Shown piece by piece: positions 13,730 to 24,247 of a DNA stretch of 64,000 nucleotides (the stretch's first letter is position 1; each line of letters starts with the position of its first letter). This DNA is from Argopecten irradians (taxonomy: Eukaryota > Mollusca > Bivalvia > Pectinida > Pectinidae): assembly GCF_041381155.1 (NCBI RefSeq), contig NC_091147.1, forward strand, positions 12,959,030-13,023,029, given 5' to 3'. The notes beneath the pieces are model-generated. The model ran no database searches and was not told the origin of the DNA. It was given only the letters and a program-made list of their open reading frames with translations. The translations under genes and the position numbers were made by a program.

Positions 13730-13904
13730 CTGCACCGATCGTATCAACTAAGTCATATTTAGCCGCGACACTTTGTGGATACTCCTTTAATTTCCTTCCA
13801 CTTAAATTAATTTCACCCGTGTGTTGTGCATCTTCAAACACGCGATCTATAGTCCGAGAAAGTGATGTTGGGCTCTGACTTCCAGAGCTAAAAGTAGTCG
13901 CCAT
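13730..13904 (-). CDS. LRCH: LRCH family protein, exon 1 with start codon
   Basis: The minus-strand exon starts at ATG (13904-13902), preceded by a CGACCAAA context, and ends GGTGCAG|GTGAGT in phase 1. It encodes 58 residues: a Ser/Thr-rich N-terminus, then TIDRVFEDAQHTGEINLSGR and KLKEYPQSVAAKYDLVDTIG. The NLSGRKLKEYP segment is the first leucine-rich repeat typical of LRCH proteins, where it precedes a DLSRNR repeat; exon 2 supplies DLSKNRL in the right phase. An open frame runs a few codons past the donor, so an unspliced reading would give a short 77-residue product; splicing is much more likely. The LRCH promoter should lie just to the right of 13904. Confidence 0.88.
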
Positions 13905-14171
13905 TTTGGTCGTTCATATTGTTTGATATTGATGTGCGCATGCCCAATGAAATATTTTTGTAGTATTTCCGGTATGGCTATGACATCACTGGATATCGAT
14001 GTAGCAAAAAAAGTGATGCTGGAAGCAGTAAAATAACATGAGTTATCCCCCTTATTTTGAGGATTTATATTACAGATATGAGCTACATGTACAAAACGAA
14101 TAGAGTTTTCTTCTTAAAGTTAAATATGTATAAAAATAAAGTTGAAAAATAAAATAAATACAAAGTTGGAC
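13905..14171. promoter_or_regulatory. Probable LRCH upstream region
   Basis: DNA immediately 5' of the LRCH start codon. It is less AT-rich near the start (TGCGCATGCCC at about 13935) and then becomes AT-rich. No clear TATA box was identified; the call rests on position only. Confidence 0.35.
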
Positions 14172-14175
14172 TTAA

Positions 14176-15181
14176 GGATGTATTCTTCTGAGGTTTCAGT
14201 CCCGTTGAAGTCTCGTTTCGACAAAGATCAAAGAAGTTATGAGATTTTCAAATACAATTTATCAATATCTGTAGCAAGTTTCCAGATGCAAATTTTGTCA
14301 AAAAATTACATTTGTATTTTCATTAGATTTTTTTATACAGGGATTTTAAGAAATGGTCCATTTGGCGGCCATTTTGAAAATGTGCCTTTTTTCGCTTTGA
14401 GTAGAGTCAAAGTTTTACCATTTTTTGCTTAAATTGCTTTTACTTAAATCATCACTGCGCCAGTATTTTTAGCTGTATCGAGCTAATTTTTGCTGTAAAT
14501 CTTTACTAGGTTCGTGGTAATTTAAATATTGAGCATTAATGCGTGAAATTATACGCTTTTGTCACTTTATTTTTACATTGAATAGTAATTTGAGCACTTT
14601 CATTTTTTACTCTAAAATAATGAAAAATAACAAATATTCAAATGGGGCAAAAAAGTAAGCACACGGACCCCCCATTTTTCTGCCTAATTTAGAAAGACAA
14701 ACCCATTCCCTATTGATATGCAAAATATTAACAAAAGTTTAATACCAGAACTTTTTCTATAAATGGTTAAATTTGGCAAAAATGGCTGAAAATGGTGGTA
14801 TTTTGTTGCTCAAAATTAAGGGGTAGGGGTAGCATATGTTGTTATTCTCAGAAAAAATGTGAGTCTTATTAATCAAAACTGGTATATTTTTAAAGAAGAC
14901 TACTAGAAAATAAATTCTACAAACATCCATAAATATCACACACCTGATTTGGAAATTATGGCTCTAATCTCTCGTGTGTATGGTCAAAACGGCAAAATTC
15001 CCATAAAATCCAAGATTTTGTCAACTAGGTCTCTTTGAGTGACAATAGCTCAAAAACGAGCACACGGACATATGTTTTTTCTTCCATTTTCTTTTATGGT
15101 ATGAACTCCTATTTTCCAAAAATCTATATGAGAAAAAAAGTTTAATACAAGAAAATTTTGACTTCTCAGAGGAGTACATCC
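14176..15181. mobile_element. TTAA-specific nonautonomous DNA transposon, 1.0 kb
   Basis: The left end GGATGTATTCTTCTGAGG and inverted right end GGATGTACTCCTCTGAGA are flanked by TTAA on both sides (14172-14175, 15182-15185). TTAA duplication is characteristic of piggyBac and Kolobok elements; the sequence does not decide between them. Short open frames inside are not transposase-like. Confidence 0.8.
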
Positions 15182-15629
15182 TTAATGTTTCGTTTATATG
15201 CATTCACTATCTAACGTTATCTGTCATATTGGCTAAGTCTGCATGCTAGGTACAGTTGGTAGTAGACAAAAGGTTACACATTGTGCACACGGTGTGAACT
15301 TCGAGTTGACACGGAGTGCGCGAGGTTTAATTATAACTACGGGTACAAGACACGGAGTGCTCTACGTGTGATCCAGGTAATATGTCCACCACAGACAGAC
15401 TAGATGATGTGTTACAGAGACATGAGAAATGATATATTTATTCTGTAATAATATAAATAAGTAAAAGCTATCAATACATATTTAATGTGTAATGAGGACG
15501 TTTGGTAGATCGGCGACAAAAGTAATAAAAGGAAATAAATTGTGTGCAGTTTGTTACGGTAATTAAACCAAGTACTGTTATATGACATCAATAGATAGTT
15601 CAAATCCGCATTTTCTCAGTAAAAAACTA

Positions 15630-15810
15630 TATTTCTTAGCCAGTGATATGTAGTTTATACATTGACTTTTTATCTAATAAATCCTACTTTGAATAGTTCG
15701 AACCAAGGACGTAGATGAAATTCTTGTTCGAACACATCAAGTGATAAACTTACGTGAAGTAAGATTTTCAGTGTTGGCAAATCGTCGCCCAAGAGATTTT
15801 TTTATCAGCA
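15630..15810. mobile_element. Fragment of the same pogo-like family as 4215-5760
   Basis: The order of motifs (a CAGTGATA segment, TGACTTTTTAT, AATCCTA, TTCGAAC, then AGTAAGATTTT and GGCAAATCG) parallels 4290-4400 of the intact element. No intact ends found. Confidence 0.55.
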
Positions 15811-16604
15811 ATTTGTTTAATACAGATCAAGTCTAAAATCTTTCATAAAATACTTAACTATATATGTATGAGATATAGTTTTCAAAACGGCAAGGTGCGC
15901 GAAATAGTTTCAAGCCCTGTTTGTAGGTGTAAGGGCCAGAGTATCTCGGGTTAGCACTCACCACTGAATATCTTGTAGTTGAGCAATATTTATTTTGATC
16001 AAAATGCAAAATAAAACTGCATTTCCTGACAATGATAGTGTTATTACTGTATGTGATCAATAATAAAAATTTAAAAAAAAAATCATTAATAATGCACATA
16101 AGAAGAATATTTCACGTCTAAGATTAAATTCACATAACTTTGATATTGAACAATGGGGATATAGGAATCCTCGGATAATTCAAAGGTTGTGTGAGATCTG
16201 TAATGCTAATGATATTGAAGATGATTTTCACCTTTAATTGTTAGGTCTACTCTGATTTAAGAAAAAAAAACAATTAAATAATATTGTTACCTAGACGCCC
16301 TTATGTGTTTAAGTTTGTACTGTAATTATCAACCCAGAATTGTTTTATGTATGTTTTGATGAAAACATACATGCATTATTAACTCGACAATTACTAATAA
16401 CACTGTATATTAAGCATATGGACTCGGTGTTTCCATTTTAAGAAAGCATAGACGCGATGTTTCCATATTTAGAAATACCGAGTCAATATTCCCTATTGTG
16501 ACGTCACACCTGGGTCGATATTGCAATCATGACGTCACAATACATCGACGTCGAGTTCTTCAGGAAGATGTGGTCGAGCCATTCTCCATGCATTTCTATA
16601 TCAG

Positions 16605-17600
16605 ACCCCGCTTTCATGACATATTGTAGGTAAACATTATAACTTTGGTTGAAACATGCCATGGCAATCGAACTTGGCCAAGCCCTTAAGGCATTTGACA
16701 TTGTTACCAAGTTTTAAGAAAATCGGTTAATATTTATTAGAGTTATTGCAGGGAAATGGCATAAAATGACTTTTTTTTATATTAAATCAAAGGGTCATAA
16801 CTCTGCTAAATAAGGTCCGTCGCAAGAGGCGATCGAACTTGGCCGATTTAAGACATTTAACTTTGTTACCAAGTTTGAAGAAAAACGGTTAATATTTATT
16901 ACAGTTATTGGACGGAAGTGGCAGAAAATGACTTTTTTTTTATTAAATCAAAGGGCCATAACTCCGCTAATTAAGATATGCCAAAAGTGGCGATCGAACT
17001 TGGCTAAGCCCTCAAGGCATTTAACTTTGTTACCAAGTTTTAACAATATTAGTTTTAACATTTGTTAGATATTACACAGAAACTGCAGAAAAAATGACAT
17101 TTGTAGTAAATTAAAGGGCCATAACTCTAATGAATAGCATCCGCTGAAAGAGTTGATCGAACTTGGCCTAGCACTTAAGGCATTCAACCTTGTTACCAAG
17201 TTTGAAGAAAATTGGTTAATATTTATTACAGTTATTGACTTATTGTAAGGAAATGGCACAAACTGACTTTTTTTTTTTATTTAAGCAAAGGACCATAACT
17301 CCTCTAAATAAGATCCGTTGAAAGTCGCGATCGATCTTGGCCAAGTCCTTAAGGCATTTAACCTTGTTACGAAGTTTGAAGAAAATCGGTTTACATTTGT
17401 TACAATTATTGCACGGAAATTGCAGAAAATGACGTTTTAAGTAATTCAAAGGGCCATAACACCGCTAAATAAGGTCCATTGACAGTAGCGATTGAACTTG
17501 GCCGAGCCCTTAAGGCATTTAATCTTGTCACCAAGTTGGAAGAAAATATGTTTACATTTGTTACAGTAATTGCACGGAAACGAAGTGTTACAGACAGACG
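16605..17600. repeat. Tandem repeat, about 155-170-bp unit, six diverged copies
   Basis: The unit carries AGGGCCATAACTCCGCTAAA, then GATCGAACTTGGCC, AAGGCATTTAAC, TTGTTACCAAGTTTGAAG and GCACGGAAATGGCAGAAAA. Copies of the first motif start near 16794, 16950, 17116, 17288 and 17451, with a partial unit before. The array ends with CAGACAGACGGACAAAGCC. This matches a repeat type I recognise as common in molluscs. Short minus-strand frames inside it are artefacts of the repeat. Confidence 0.85.
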
Positions 17601-18860
17601 GACAAAGCCAAACAATAATAATTACATGACAACTCTCGTCCCTAGATTTTAACAACAAATCCGGGACAACCATGATATATACAATCTGTGACTTATATAT
17701 TTTTGAGAGAGATAAAAAAATAACATCTGTTTAGGAGATTAATTAATTTGCTACTTTATCCGCATTCATTCTTTCACTGCCACTTTCATGATATTGCTCA
17801 GGGATTCCAAACACCACCAAATTATTTTCGCTCTTTTTTTCTTTCCATAGCTTCTGATAAAATCAAGTCCATTTTTACGGTGGTTGGTCATCTCTTTCAA
17901 TTTCGATACTTCTTCATTTCTCTTATTTTTGACTCCTCACTCATTAGTGACTCCAATTTCACTATTCTTGTTTCATATACTGCCATTATTTCTGTCCTCA
18001 ATTGTCCGGTCTGTTAGGATACTTAAAATTATACAGTTCACAGTGTCTGAACGGAAGTGTATAGTATGATCGTTAGTTGCTTTTGGTATCGTCACTTGTG
18101 AGTATCGAAACGGGATAAATGAAAACAGGCATGGTATACGGGTCAGTAAAACACCAAATATCTGTATTATTCGTAACTACAAATATGTTTAACATTATAG
18201 ACGTCCTCGGAATATATTTCCTCTTTATAACAAGCGACTATACAAGTGCCCTCGCAAGCAACTATACATCGCAGTTTCAAAACAATGCAAGTGACTATAC
18301 AATTTTAACTGATCATCCTACAACTTCAAAATACGATTAAGTCAAAGATATTGTGTCCATTAATATGTATTTATGTGTTTTATATTGTTGGATTCATTTA
18401 TAAACATGTGATGGTGCTTGAAATGATGAAAGCCAGACAGAATACCTTAAAATAGTGCAAAATATTAGGCGGGTGTCTCAATTCTTCGGTGATGAACAGC
18501 AGATCAACTCACGAAAAGTGTCTGAAATGTTAATGCTGGTTAACACTCAAAACTTCATTAGTCACTGGTAGTTCAAATTGCTATCCATGACGCCGTTTAT
18601 AACTTTAGATTACAGCAAAATCGTATAGAATAAATAAAATTGGCAAAAAATATAAATAAAATTGGGCAAAAATATCCACTATCCGTTGTTTCATTTGTCT
18701 TAGCAAGTGACCGAGTACCGCTATACAGACTCGCAACTACGAAATTTAAAAAATACTATATACTTCCGTTCATACACTGTGCAGTTGATGCAACAATGAC
18801 GAAGAAGACTCGAATTGCCAAGATGTCCTCGTGATTGTCTTACAAAGCGCAAGATGGACA
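17601..18860. other. Intergenic, no gene recognised
   Basis: AT-rich DNA with several short open frames (for example 17748-18017 and 18119-18340) that show no recognisable domain, no codon signature and no splice context. A small repeat around AAGCGACTATACAAGTGCC occurs at 18230-18310. Confidence 0.5.
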
Positions 18861-19175
18861 CACAGGGATATGAAAATGAGTAACAGTTAATGTAATTATG
18901 GACCCAGCAGTGTGCCATAAGACCATTTGATATGTTTTAGAGGTCTAGATAATGAAGACGGGCTAGAAATGGGATGTTTTAAATAGCCGCTAAAGCTATG
19001 TGGGGTAGAAGTTTTGAGTCGGGGAGCTTTCCACCCTTTACATACAAACTGTATATACATGTAGTACTATGTAGAATATGATTTTTACCAATTTTTTATC
19101 TAGACCTCTAAAACGTCTGAAATGGTCTCGTGGCTCCATATTTATATAAACTGTAACTAGTTTCATATCCATGTG
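18861..19175. mobile_element. Foldback-type element with about 95-bp terminal inverted repeats
   Basis: The left arm starts CACAGGGATATGAAAATGAG; the right arm read inward starts CACATGGATATGAAACTAG. Both run through a GGACC/GAGCC-like block, GACCATTT and GTTTTAGAGGTCTAGATA before a short unique centre. It is flanked by GATGGACA (18853-18860 and 19176-19183), extendable to 10 bp. Related ends occur alone near 12736 and at 28777-28870. No coding capacity; hAT or Mutator-like are both possible from the 8-10-bp duplication. Confidence 0.75.
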
Positions 19176-20808
19176 GATGGACACACAAATTCATCACGAA
19201 AATGAATCTTCATGTCGTGTTCGGGCAAGTTTTTGACATGCCAAATATTTTCGCGTAACTCACGAAGTTACTTTTGAAGCCTGAGAAATGCAATGGCTAA
19301 ATATGGCCTCACGAATGGCCCGATGGCTCACGATCAGAGCCAAATTTGAAAACTTTCTTTTTCATGTGTCCACGATAAAAAGGTGTTAATTTTTCTTATC
19401 TGAAGTTAACATTTTTGCAGCGTTATTTGTAGTAACTGTAAAGTGATTTCTGCATGTATGTTTCCATCTCAACATACACATACTTAAAAACAAGAATTTT
19501 TCAGTGCATGAATTTGGTGCTGTAACTAATTTTTTAAAGTCATCATAAATATTTCTCCGTTCATTGGAATGCTTTTCACAGCTTCATTCATAAAACCTGA
19601 TGGTTTTAATAAGGGTCAAAGAAGTAATATCAACAGGATTTCCCAGATGACACGGGATCCAATCAAACGTAAATCTGTTGGATACGAATTACTTCAAATA
19701 GTAAATATGGGACAAGGAAGTAATTCCAACCGTGTGGACAAAACATAAATGTCAAATTTTCGAGGCGATCTGCCCCTTTATCAAGACATACAAAACAAAC
19801 ACGATTACAATGGTTTTAATAGATATCTGAAGAAAAAATAACTTCAAAAATTTCGCCCAGTTACAGCACATACGAGGGGTGTTCCAAAATTATTGTTACT
19901 TTGGTGATTTTTCTTTGATATAAGTAATTCTGATCATTTTATTTTGCCCTGTCCCACGAAGTACTCCCCCTCTGCATTTATGCATCGTTTCAACCGATCA
20001 ATCCACGTTTGGAAACAGTTTTCGTACTCATACTCATAAGATACTTGTAAATGGCAGAGCCAAGGACATTTCTTGATTTATATTTTGTTCCATACAGGTG
20101 AAATTTTAGTTTGGGGAACAAGAAAAAGTCACAGGGGGCCAAGTCTTGTGAATATGTAGGGTGGGGGAGGACAGTGACCTTTTCTGCCTTCAAAAACTCG
20201 GTTACAATACGCGCCTTGTGTGCTGGCGCATTATCATGTAAGAGACTGAGGTACTTCAAACCTGTCTGTGGGCGCAAGGTTTGTAGACTTTCTTAAGTTT
20301 TCGAAGTACAACGTCTCTATAATACTTCGCTGTGACAGTTTTGCCTTTTGGAACAGGGATTTGAATGTTTGGACCCGTGTTTTCAAAGAATATGACATAC
20401 AAAACCTTCCTCACGGTGCGTATTCTTTTAGCAATGCTAGGGCGCCTGGCGTTTTTGTTTGCCCAGATTCGATTAGAGCATTTTCTTTTGGGTTCGAAAA
20501 AATACACCCATGTTTCATCACCTGTGACCAAATTATCAAAAGCCTTTTTGCTGTATTTTGGGTATTTCTTCAATAAGGATTTGGCCTTGTCAACCCGGGA
20601 CCTCTTTTGGTTGTCAGTTAGTAAATGGAGTATCCACCATACATTGATCTTGCCCAGCTTAAGATGTTTCTTTAAAATGCAATGAATACGTGCTAAAGAC
20701 AAGCCTGTCATTTTAGCTAACTACCGGACAGTGTACCTTGCATCTTTTTCAAGGATTTGCCGAATTAGTTCAATGTTATGCTTTGTTGTTGTTGTTGCAG
20801 GGCGACCT

Positions 20809-20929
20809 TAGTCCGCTAAACCTGCCTATATTATTAGTTTTTTTTATATTTTTTTTTTGCCTAATATATATAAGGCAAAATAAAATAAAATAAAAAAAGC
20901 CTAATAATGTAGGCAGGTTTAACGGACTA
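20809..20929. mobile_element. 121-bp MITE inserted in the mariner transposase
   Basis: Inverted repeats of about 28 bp, TAGTCCGCTAAACCTGCCTA and inverted TAGTCCGTTAAACCTGCCTA, surround an A/T-rich centre. It is flanked by the 9-bp direct repeat GGGCGACCT (20800-20808 and 20930-20938). A 9-bp duplication with long inverted repeats suggests a Mutator-like (MULE) nonautonomous element. Confidence 0.88.
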
Positions 20930-20938
20930 GGGCGACCT

Positions 20939-20985
20939 CATCCTCGATACTTCAGGGGTTCCGAACCCCTGGAGTATCGAGGATG
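20939..20985. mobile_element. 47-bp almost perfect palindrome, probable minimal MITE
   Basis: It starts CATCCTCGATACTTCAGGGG and ends with the inverted sequence; the two arms differ at one position and there is almost no loop. It is flanked by GGGCGACCT on both sides (20930-20938 and 20986-20994), the same 9-bp target as the neighbouring 121-bp element. Confidence 0.85.
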
Positions 20986-21588
20986 GGGCGACCTGTGTTG
21001 GCAGCATCTTTAAGCTGCTGGTGTCCCGACTTAAATCGAGCAACCCACCTACAAATAGTCATATATGACGTTTGACCCTTCCCATATATATCACACACCT
21101 CACGATGAATATCCACCGGCTTTAAGCCAAGAAGAGACCTACCTTTGATAAAGGCCCTAATTTCAATTACGTTTTCAACTCTCTTGCCAACCATATTTGT
21201 ATAGAGTGTAACGAGTGCGCTACAAAGCAATGTACACAGCACCAAGGTCAGTGTAATTGTGAGCGAGATATACGCTATCTCCACGAGGTAGTTTTAAGCC
21301 CATTTAACACGATTTCCACGAGATATTGCGCAAGTAACATTAATTTCGGAACATCCCTCGTTTAACTTTAATGGCTTTGTGTGAAACATTAGTATTATGT
21401 GTTCTAGGGAGTCAGATTTCGGTTACGGCCCCTTGTGCCTTTTGTTCCTTAAGTTATCTGTTCTAATAAGATGTTACCAATCTGAATCTGATACTTATCT
21501 TACACTAGGTGATGCACTGTTGACTTGTAGTTTAACTTAATCATATTGGTTTTCAAAAGAAATGTGCATAATTTTTAACCTCTGTACA

Positions 21589-21790
21589 GGTCGGGGTGGC
21601 CTAGTAGTTCAGATGTACTGGAATGTTAACACAAGCCCTCCACCTCTGGGAACAAATTTCAAATACAATGTGGGGCAGTTGCCACGTGCTGAGCACCAGT
21701 TAGTGGTTTTTCTGTGGCTACTCCAGCTTCCCCCTCCCCATCTCTTAAAGCTGGCAGGTCCTTAAATAACCCTTATTGTTACCCGACTCT
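21589..21790 (+). mobile_element. tRNA-derived SINE with conserved core
   Basis: The head GGTCGGGGTGGCCTAGTAGT resembles a tRNA A-box region. It is followed by AGCCCTCCACCTCTGGGAAC, GTGGGGCAGTTGCCACGTGC, GTGGTTTTTCTGTGGCTACT and CAGGTCCTTAAATAACCC. This order is the one I know from a widespread bivalve SINE (tRNA head, conserved central domain, GTCCTTAAATGACCC tail). The copy is degraded, with short deletions around the expected B box. Confidence 0.75.
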
Positions 21791-23365
21791 CTATATAAAC
21801 GTAAATGAAATAATTTTGCCTGTTGACCGGTCAATAGTTTGACTGTTGACCGGGGCGGAAAGTTTGCATGCGTTTATTGTTGACGTCATAATTAATTGTT
21901 GACGTCATAAACACTGAAGCGCTGGATCGACCCAAATACCGGTATTCTTTTGGCGAAAGTCTACCTCACCAGAAGCTCATAGATAAGTTTAAGATTGAGG
22001 TTCAGATAACATAACAGTTGTTTCATGCCTTTTCAGTCAACAGTCAAAATTCTTTCCCGAGGTGTTGGGACTAATCCAATAAGCTGTTTCCCGAGGCCGA
22101 AGGTTTTTTTTGTATTCTGTAAATAGGACACACACCAAGCACAAGAATAGATAACTTCACGAAGATTAATTAAATGTATGTGCATAAAAGAAAAATCCAA
22201 ACTGTTGATTTCTATTTTACGACATTTAATGTCAAATACTTAGATACAAATAGTAGATCAATTTTACATACATGTACATACTTTTTAACACACGCACACA
22301 GACACACACATAAAACCTACTCATACGTTAGTCAACACATGACAACCTCATTCAATCTCTCTTCAGATCCACAAGTCAGAAATTGATGATGACTAAATAC
22401 ACCTGGTCATTAATAAGATAATTAAATAAATGCTATCAAATGTTGCATGATTGTACTGTTCTTGATGTTTACTCAAACTAATTAAAATTCAATGTTCATT
22501 ATCTACTCTGTAAACTCTGCAGACATCGCAAAATATGCCGGTCTGACGGACATGTCTGCCAAAATTTGACTCGGACCAGCTATTTTAAAATGCAGTCCAG
22601 GCCGACCGTCCGGCAATTATTGAGTACCAGAAGCAGGTAGAAATGGTGTCTGAAGTATTATGCAGGTGCGGAAGCTGGCAAAAATGTAAACTGCATAAGA
22701 TAATCATGAAAACAGCTGCCTGGATCCTAATAGCTGGAATTTCGTTTACCTCAAAAATTCACATTAATGTTCGGTCCGGCTTACTCACAGTCCTTGCTGG
22801 TCCGAATGTCCGGCCATTTTTTTTCAACTTTCGTGATGTCTGCTCTGTATGAACCTACGGAGTTTAAAGAGTAAATAATGAACATAAAATTTTAATTAGA
22901 TTGGACTTTTACTTGATCTTGGATAATGGCTTATATTTATTGTAAACAAACTTTCTTTTGCATGCGGTTTACTTTCGCAAATCAAGTAAATTCACAAAAG
23001 TTTATCTCTGCAAATTGAAACCTACCGCACTTGACAGGTATTTTAATTTGATTTTTAAATCTGCCCATGTTAATCTTTGTGAACTTTTTATCAATGTTAT
23101 AAAATGGAAATCACAAAATTTCATAGCAGAGGGAAAATATTTGGTTTGCAATAACTTCAAATATTGCCCTTAAAATGTATAAATAGAATCCCTCCTGATT
23201 CCCTTTAACAAATATTTACAGTGTTAACTATATCTTTATTTAATCCAGTAATGCCAAGACCCAAAGTTTATCCAGTAGTCAGGTTAAATTGATCACAAAA
23301 AAGATAATGACGATGAACTTAAAATCCTTCAAAAAGTTCTGAAAAAGTACATGGCAATAAAAAAC
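21791..23365. other. Intergenic, no gene recognised
   Basis: Contains repeated TTGTTGACGTCATAA (21878-21915), short CA-rich sequence near 22290, and a GGTCTGACGGACATG / GGTCCGGCTTACTC region at 22530-22830 that may be an old transposon. The open frames are short and unrecognised. Confidence 0.45.
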
Positions 23366-23367
23366 AC

Positions 23368-23505
23368 TCTGCTATACTATGGAAAGCCAGAACTGTCTTA
23401 GGGGACCATGAACTATTATATTCAGTGGTTGTTTCCAATAATAATACTGGTAATAGTCCATATTTTCCTAATACAGTTCTGGCGTTCCATAGCTATACCA
23501 ATTTT
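23368..23505. mobile_element. Small hairpin MITE
   Basis: CTATGGAAAGCCAGAACTGT near 23378 is inverted as ACAGTTCTGGCGTTCCATAG near 23474-23493, separated by about 75 bp, with TATA at both outer edges. No coding content. Confidence 0.65.
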
Positions 23506-23889
23506 TACCTTGATCATGATGTACTGAAGTAACACTCAAATTGTCATCAAGAACACATCACAATGAATCAATAACAGCACTATATAAATTATTAATATAC
23601 TATTATTAATAGAGAACAATTGTCTTCACACAACTTTGGAGTCTATCACACAATGATAAAGAAACCGATCAAATGGTCAGATTCATAGATTAATGAAGAT
23701 ATACATGGGAAAAAGATGATATTGATATGATATCAAAAGATGATTAACACAAACTAACATCATCTACAGATTTAAAGTGATGTGAACACATAAATTTCTG
23801 TATCGTTTCAGCAATAAGAAAATGATCAGTGTTAGACTACCATTCTGTGGAAAAAATAAATATCATCACATTATCCACACATGACATGC

Positions 23890-24032
23890 TAGCGGAGATC
23901 GAAAACGATGACAATGTGGTTGAGATGGGCTGCATTTTTATCAAGGGCAGATTATTTTATTGTAGTCTTAGTGTTTATATTTAAGTGGCTTAGATATAAG
24001 TTGATGACACTGATGTAGAGATGGAGAGCTGA
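23890..24032 (-). repeat. Two degenerate tandem copies of the end of TAF9 exon 6
   Basis: Downstream of the TAF9 stop (minus strand), blocks around 23960-24030 and 23895-23950 repeat the arrangement of the last coding segment. Each has a GATATAAGTTGATGAC or GATGACAATGTGG block, then GTAGAGATGG or TTGAGATGGG. They are diverged and out of frame, so they are 3' UTR relics of an internal duplication, not coding sequence. Confidence 0.6.
23956..23961 (-). terminator. TAF9: Candidate polyadenylation signal of TAF9
   Basis: AATAAA on the minus strand about 72 bp after the TAF9 stop codon. It lies within the degenerate tail copies. Position is right for a short 3' UTR; no transcript evidence is available. 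Confidence 0.45.
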
Positions 24033-24247
24033 CTATGTATCGTAGTCGTCGTCTTCATGTTTACGTTTGAGAGGGTTAGATATAAGTGATGACGTCGTGG
24101 TAGAGATGGGTTGTATCCGTATGGACGGCTGACTTCCTGGTATTGAGGCAGTAGCCTGCTGACTCGACGGTAACATGGAGATAGAGGGGGATGTCTGGGG
24201 CAGACTTGTCACCTTCATCTTAGGAGCATAGGACGCTAGGGATCCAC
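24033..24247 (-). CDS. TAF9: TAF9, exon 6 (C-terminal exon)
   Basis: Acceptor TTTCAG|GTGGATCC, entering in phase 1 and ending in TAG. It encodes a Ser/Thr/Pro-rich, low-complexity tail (SLASYAPKMKVTSLPQTS, then SIRIQPIS) ending NPLKRKHEDDDYDT. The basic KRKHE followed by an acidic D-rich end is the recognised C-terminus of metazoan TAF9, where the acidic run is usually longer. All six exons give 273 residues, close to the 264 of human TAF9. Confidence 0.93.

Larger units (their letters stand above)
19934..21194 (-). pseudogene. Mariner transposase pseudogene
   Basis: Reading leftwards from ATG at 21194: an N-terminal helix-turn-helix region (MVGKRVENVIEIRAFIKG, then SYMTICRWVARFKSGHQ), the GRP motif, then the catalytic part with TGDETWVYFFEP (first Asp), HDNAPAHKARIV (second Asp) and YSQDLAPCDFFLFP (third Asp). 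There are 34 residues between the second and third Asp, which defines the mariner DD34D class. The coding sequence is interrupted by two insertions at 20809-20985, a TAG codon near 20722, a frameshift between 20256 and 20277, and another near 20015 before the original end. It cannot make an active enzyme. Confidence 0.92.
19873..21360 (-). mobile_element. Mariner (DD34D) transposon copy, degraded
   Basis: About 28-bp terminal inverted repeats, CGAGGGGTGTTCCAAAATTA on the left and CGAGGGATGTTCCGAAATTA read inward from the right. The left is flanked by TA; the right is followed by TT, so that duplication has mutated or the boundary is off by one. The 1488-bp length exceeds the usual 1.3 kb because two small palindromic elements sit inside. 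The transposase is on the minus strand and is broken. Confidence 0.93.

Noticed and set aside
16504..17673. Minus-strand frames in 16.5-17.7 kb
   Set aside because: They shift between copies of a 155-170-bp tandem repeat and resemble each other only because of it.
20268..20685. Forward open frames of about 100 codons in the mariner
   Set aside because: Antisense to the recognisable transposase on the minus strand.
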